From: Melanopsichium pennsylvanicum
Lineage: Eukaryota > Basidiomycota > Ustilaginomycetes > Ustilaginales
Length of the DNA: 64,000 bases
Reading direction: 5' to 3'
Assembly (NCBI GenBank): GCA_900208305.1
Contig: OAPG01000002.1
Coordinates: 62,001 to 126,000 of the forward strand
Of this stretch, positions 61,859-64,000 are shown in pieces. Position 1 is the first letter of the stretch. Every line of letters begins with the position of its first letter. A program made the translations under genes and the position numbers. The notes beneath the pieces were generated by a model. That model did not search any database and was not told the DNA's origin. It worked only from the letters and a program-made list of their open reading frames with translations.

Positions 61859-64000
61859 ACGTGATATTGTGCTGACGTTGGTGATGGTTGTAGTGCTGGT
61901 GCTGGTGCTGATGCTGATGAGGGTGAGCATGGTGAGTATGGTGGTGATGCTGCCTGTGCTGGTTCATGCACGGCTTGCTTGCAATTGCAGCCGCATGACC
62001 AAAACTAATGCTCTGACGATGGCCGGCACCGTACCCGATTTGCTCCCTCGCACCCGTCGGAGGAGAAGCGATACTGGTCATGACTCCCCATCCTAAGCCC
62101 TTGGCCCTGGGTGAAGTGCCCGCACTATAGCCGTGATGACCTGCAGCGCTGGTCGGTCTTGATGGGCTCAACGCTGCCCGCGCCGCATCCTGGGCTAGAG
62201 CAAAGCTCGAATGGCATGGGCTCCTCATGAGTGTCGGCGAGTGCGGTGGAGCTGGATACTGAGGCTGTTGCTGAACAGAAGAGCCAGCAGAACCGACGTA
62301 CAACTGTGGAGTATTTGCAGCGGTCCAAGCACGACCGGCCGAATAAGCGCGTGCAGAGCGAGGCATTTGAGAGTAAAGATTGGTACTGGAACCAGAACGC
62401 GAAATGGGTGCGAGAAGGGGAGGAAGGACAGAAATGTCGCGGGATCGACGTCGGTTGGTCTTTCGTTGAGCTTCGGCGTCGGCCGCGCGGGTCAAACTGT
62501 CTACTCGCGCCCGAGATAGGCGTTGCGCTGGGTCAGTGGCTTCTTCCGCCTTGGCTTCGGCAGGAGAAGAGTCGCCAGGGATGCCGCCTTGGCCAATCTC
62601 ACGAACATAAGCAGGTACGTGACCACGTCGGATCGTAGGCTTAGCAACCAGACTCTGCGTGGGGGTGATGCCCGAGCTGCGATCTTCCGAAGTATGGCGC
62701 GTCATCTCTGAGGGTCGCATAGAACTGCTCTGGCCCAAGGAACCAGCAACGCTCATGTCTCGAACTGATGAGGCTCGCTTTTGCGCATACGGTACCTTGT
62801 GATGGCTGCTGCTTCGCGAGGCACTGCTCTCACGTCGGGATGCCTGCCCGGAGCTGCGAGAGGGCCATTCATCGCTGTCGTCTGTAGAGTGAAAGACGTC
62901 ATTGTCTGCTTGCACCGGTGCGGGGGAGGCGGTGGAGCGCCAGTTGAGCCAAGCGGAGGACAGCGATCTGAGCCATCCACTCGTAGTTGAACCCGAGTTG
63001 GAGCTCGAGATGGAGATTGCATTCGAGTTGCGTCGTGCGGGTGCACCTGCAACGCCGAACAGCGAAAGTCTCCTCAGGTCGCCAGGCCTCGTCCCTGCGC
63101 CATCGGTATCACGTCTCGAAGCTGTGACCAAAGGGCCGGAAGCACGAATCTGCGCAAGCTTGAGGCTGCCCACTGCCATGCTGAGGCCATCAACACTATC
63201 AGCACCTTGCGAGCTTTGGTCAAGTTGGGATGGGTTCGAGAAGCTCTGCGAGAGTGTAGATGGTCGCCTGCCAGGTGCTGAATCTTGAGATTTCCGTCGC
63301 ATAGACTGGACACTGTCAAGGTAAGAAAGGCCATGCATTGAAGTCGACGCTTGTGGCGCTTGCTGGTTGGTGAGGGTAATACCGCTAGCGCCCATGAGGG
63401 TGTGTTCGCTGGCGAGACTGCGCGAAAGCAGCGAGCCTCTGGTGCCGGGACTGCCCACATGGTCGCTGAACAGATCGACAGAAGGGGCAGCATGATGTTG
63501 ACTTGCCTTGTCGAGGAGCTTGAGCGGACTTGTGGCCAAGAGCACGGAAGACCTTTGGGTGTGGAAGCTGGGCCGGTGTGGCAGGTTAGCCGCGGGTGAA
63601 ATGGCGCGATGTGCATCGAAAAAATCCTCATCGACCTCATGCGTGGGTTCGAAACCCGGCACTGAAAGGCGATGGGATGCCCGGATGGCGTTTTGCGAAT
63701 TGGATGATGATGGGACGATCATGGACTGCCTCGGCGTAATGGCCGGCGTGGCTGTATTGGTCGACGAACCGGAAGCTGCGCCGTTGGCGCTCACGTTGGC
63801 GGTGTTGCCATTGCGCAAAGTGCTGTTGGAGCCATTGCTGTTTCTTACTGCCGAGTTTGAACGGGGCTTGAGTCGGAGTTCCCACAAGCTGCTGCCGCTC
63901 TCTGAGCTGAGGATGCTGCCTTCGGTGCCGGCTGTACTTGCCTTGCCGCCGCTGGCGGCAGACGAGGAGCGAGGTGGGGCCGCATCTGCCGGTCGAAGCC
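61152..64000 (-). CDS. Unrecognised Ser/His-rich protein, 5' end outside the window
   Basis: The minus-strand frame is open from the stop at 61152-61154 to the right edge, about 949 codons. It has no start in the window that need be used, so the N-terminus is missing. The visible protein is Ser/Pro/Arg-rich with low-complexity runs: poly-Ala from a CAG/CTG repeat near 61829-61858, and a His/Gln-rich stretch just before it. The last 120 residues are less repetitive (WSYNQLKGLKTYPIL, then AAWGLGDGGLARHLGK) and may be the conserved part. No catalytic or binding motif is recognised and no function is proposed. A small intron near the 3' end cannot be excluded. Confidence 0.6.

Noticed and set aside
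1..64000. CRISPR arrays, bacterial operons, rRNA genes
   Set aside because: The window is eukaryotic; no spaced direct repeats of CRISPR form and no rRNA-like sequence were seen.

Overview
The window is nuclear DNA of a fungus, most likely a basidiomycete of the smut group (Ustilaginomycotina). Genes are compact and mostly intron-poor. They use GT-AG introns with CTGAC-type branch sites, and their proteins carry long Ser/Asn/His-rich low-complexity stretches. The gene set is typically fungal: a Kre6/Skn1 glucan-synthesis protein, a three-domain tRNA ligase, Zuotin and Gis2. The species cannot be fixed from the sequence alone.

Positions 1-45.5 kb are a housekeeping block with genes in alternating orientation. 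In order they are: a mitochondrial-type short-chain dehydrogenase; a Yah1-type [2Fe-2S] ferredoxin; prolyl-tRNA synthetase; a seven-knuckle Gis2/CNBP protein in six exons; Kre6/Skn1; THO complex subunit 7; an uncharacterised four-helix membrane protein; a ubiquitin-specific protease; ribosomal proteins eL14 and eL42 (divergent pair); Zuotin; seryl-tRNA synthetase; ribosomal proteins uS8 and eS17 (divergent pair); a WRN-like 3'-5' exonuclease; prefoldin subunit 6; and tRNA ligase. Ten of these act in translation, tRNA metabolism or protein folding. Several are fragmented by introns (Gis2, eL14, eL42, uS8, eS17, prefoldin 6, the last exon of ferredoxin), and I rebuilt their exon structures by joining splice sites in phase. 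The four ribosomal-protein genes each carry one long intron (507-918 nt).

Positions 45.5-61.1 kb are a transposon island. AT-rich DNA with decayed Tc1/mariner fragments flanks a 13.5-kb, GC-rich array with the layout LTR - internal - LTR - internal - LTR. The three 430-bp LTRs are nearly identical and the whole array is bounded by one 5-bp target-site duplication (ACTTC). The element is a Ty3/gypsy chromovirus on the minus strand: gag, then pol with reverse transcriptase, RNase H, integrase and chromodomain. It lacks the nucleocapsid knuckle and the protease active site, and it shows a 10-nt self-complementarity that suggests self-priming of reverse transcription.

The most striking feature lies between pol and the 3' LTR of each copy. 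On the opposite (plus) strand there is a four-exon gene whose three introns all splice in phase to give a 390-residue protein. Its cysteine spacing matches a Zn(II)2Cys6-type cluster. Because the element's genomic RNA runs antisense to this gene, its introns would survive retrotransposition.

The right edge (61.15-64 kb) holds the 3' part of an unrecognised, Ser- and His-rich gene on the minus strand that continues beyond the window.
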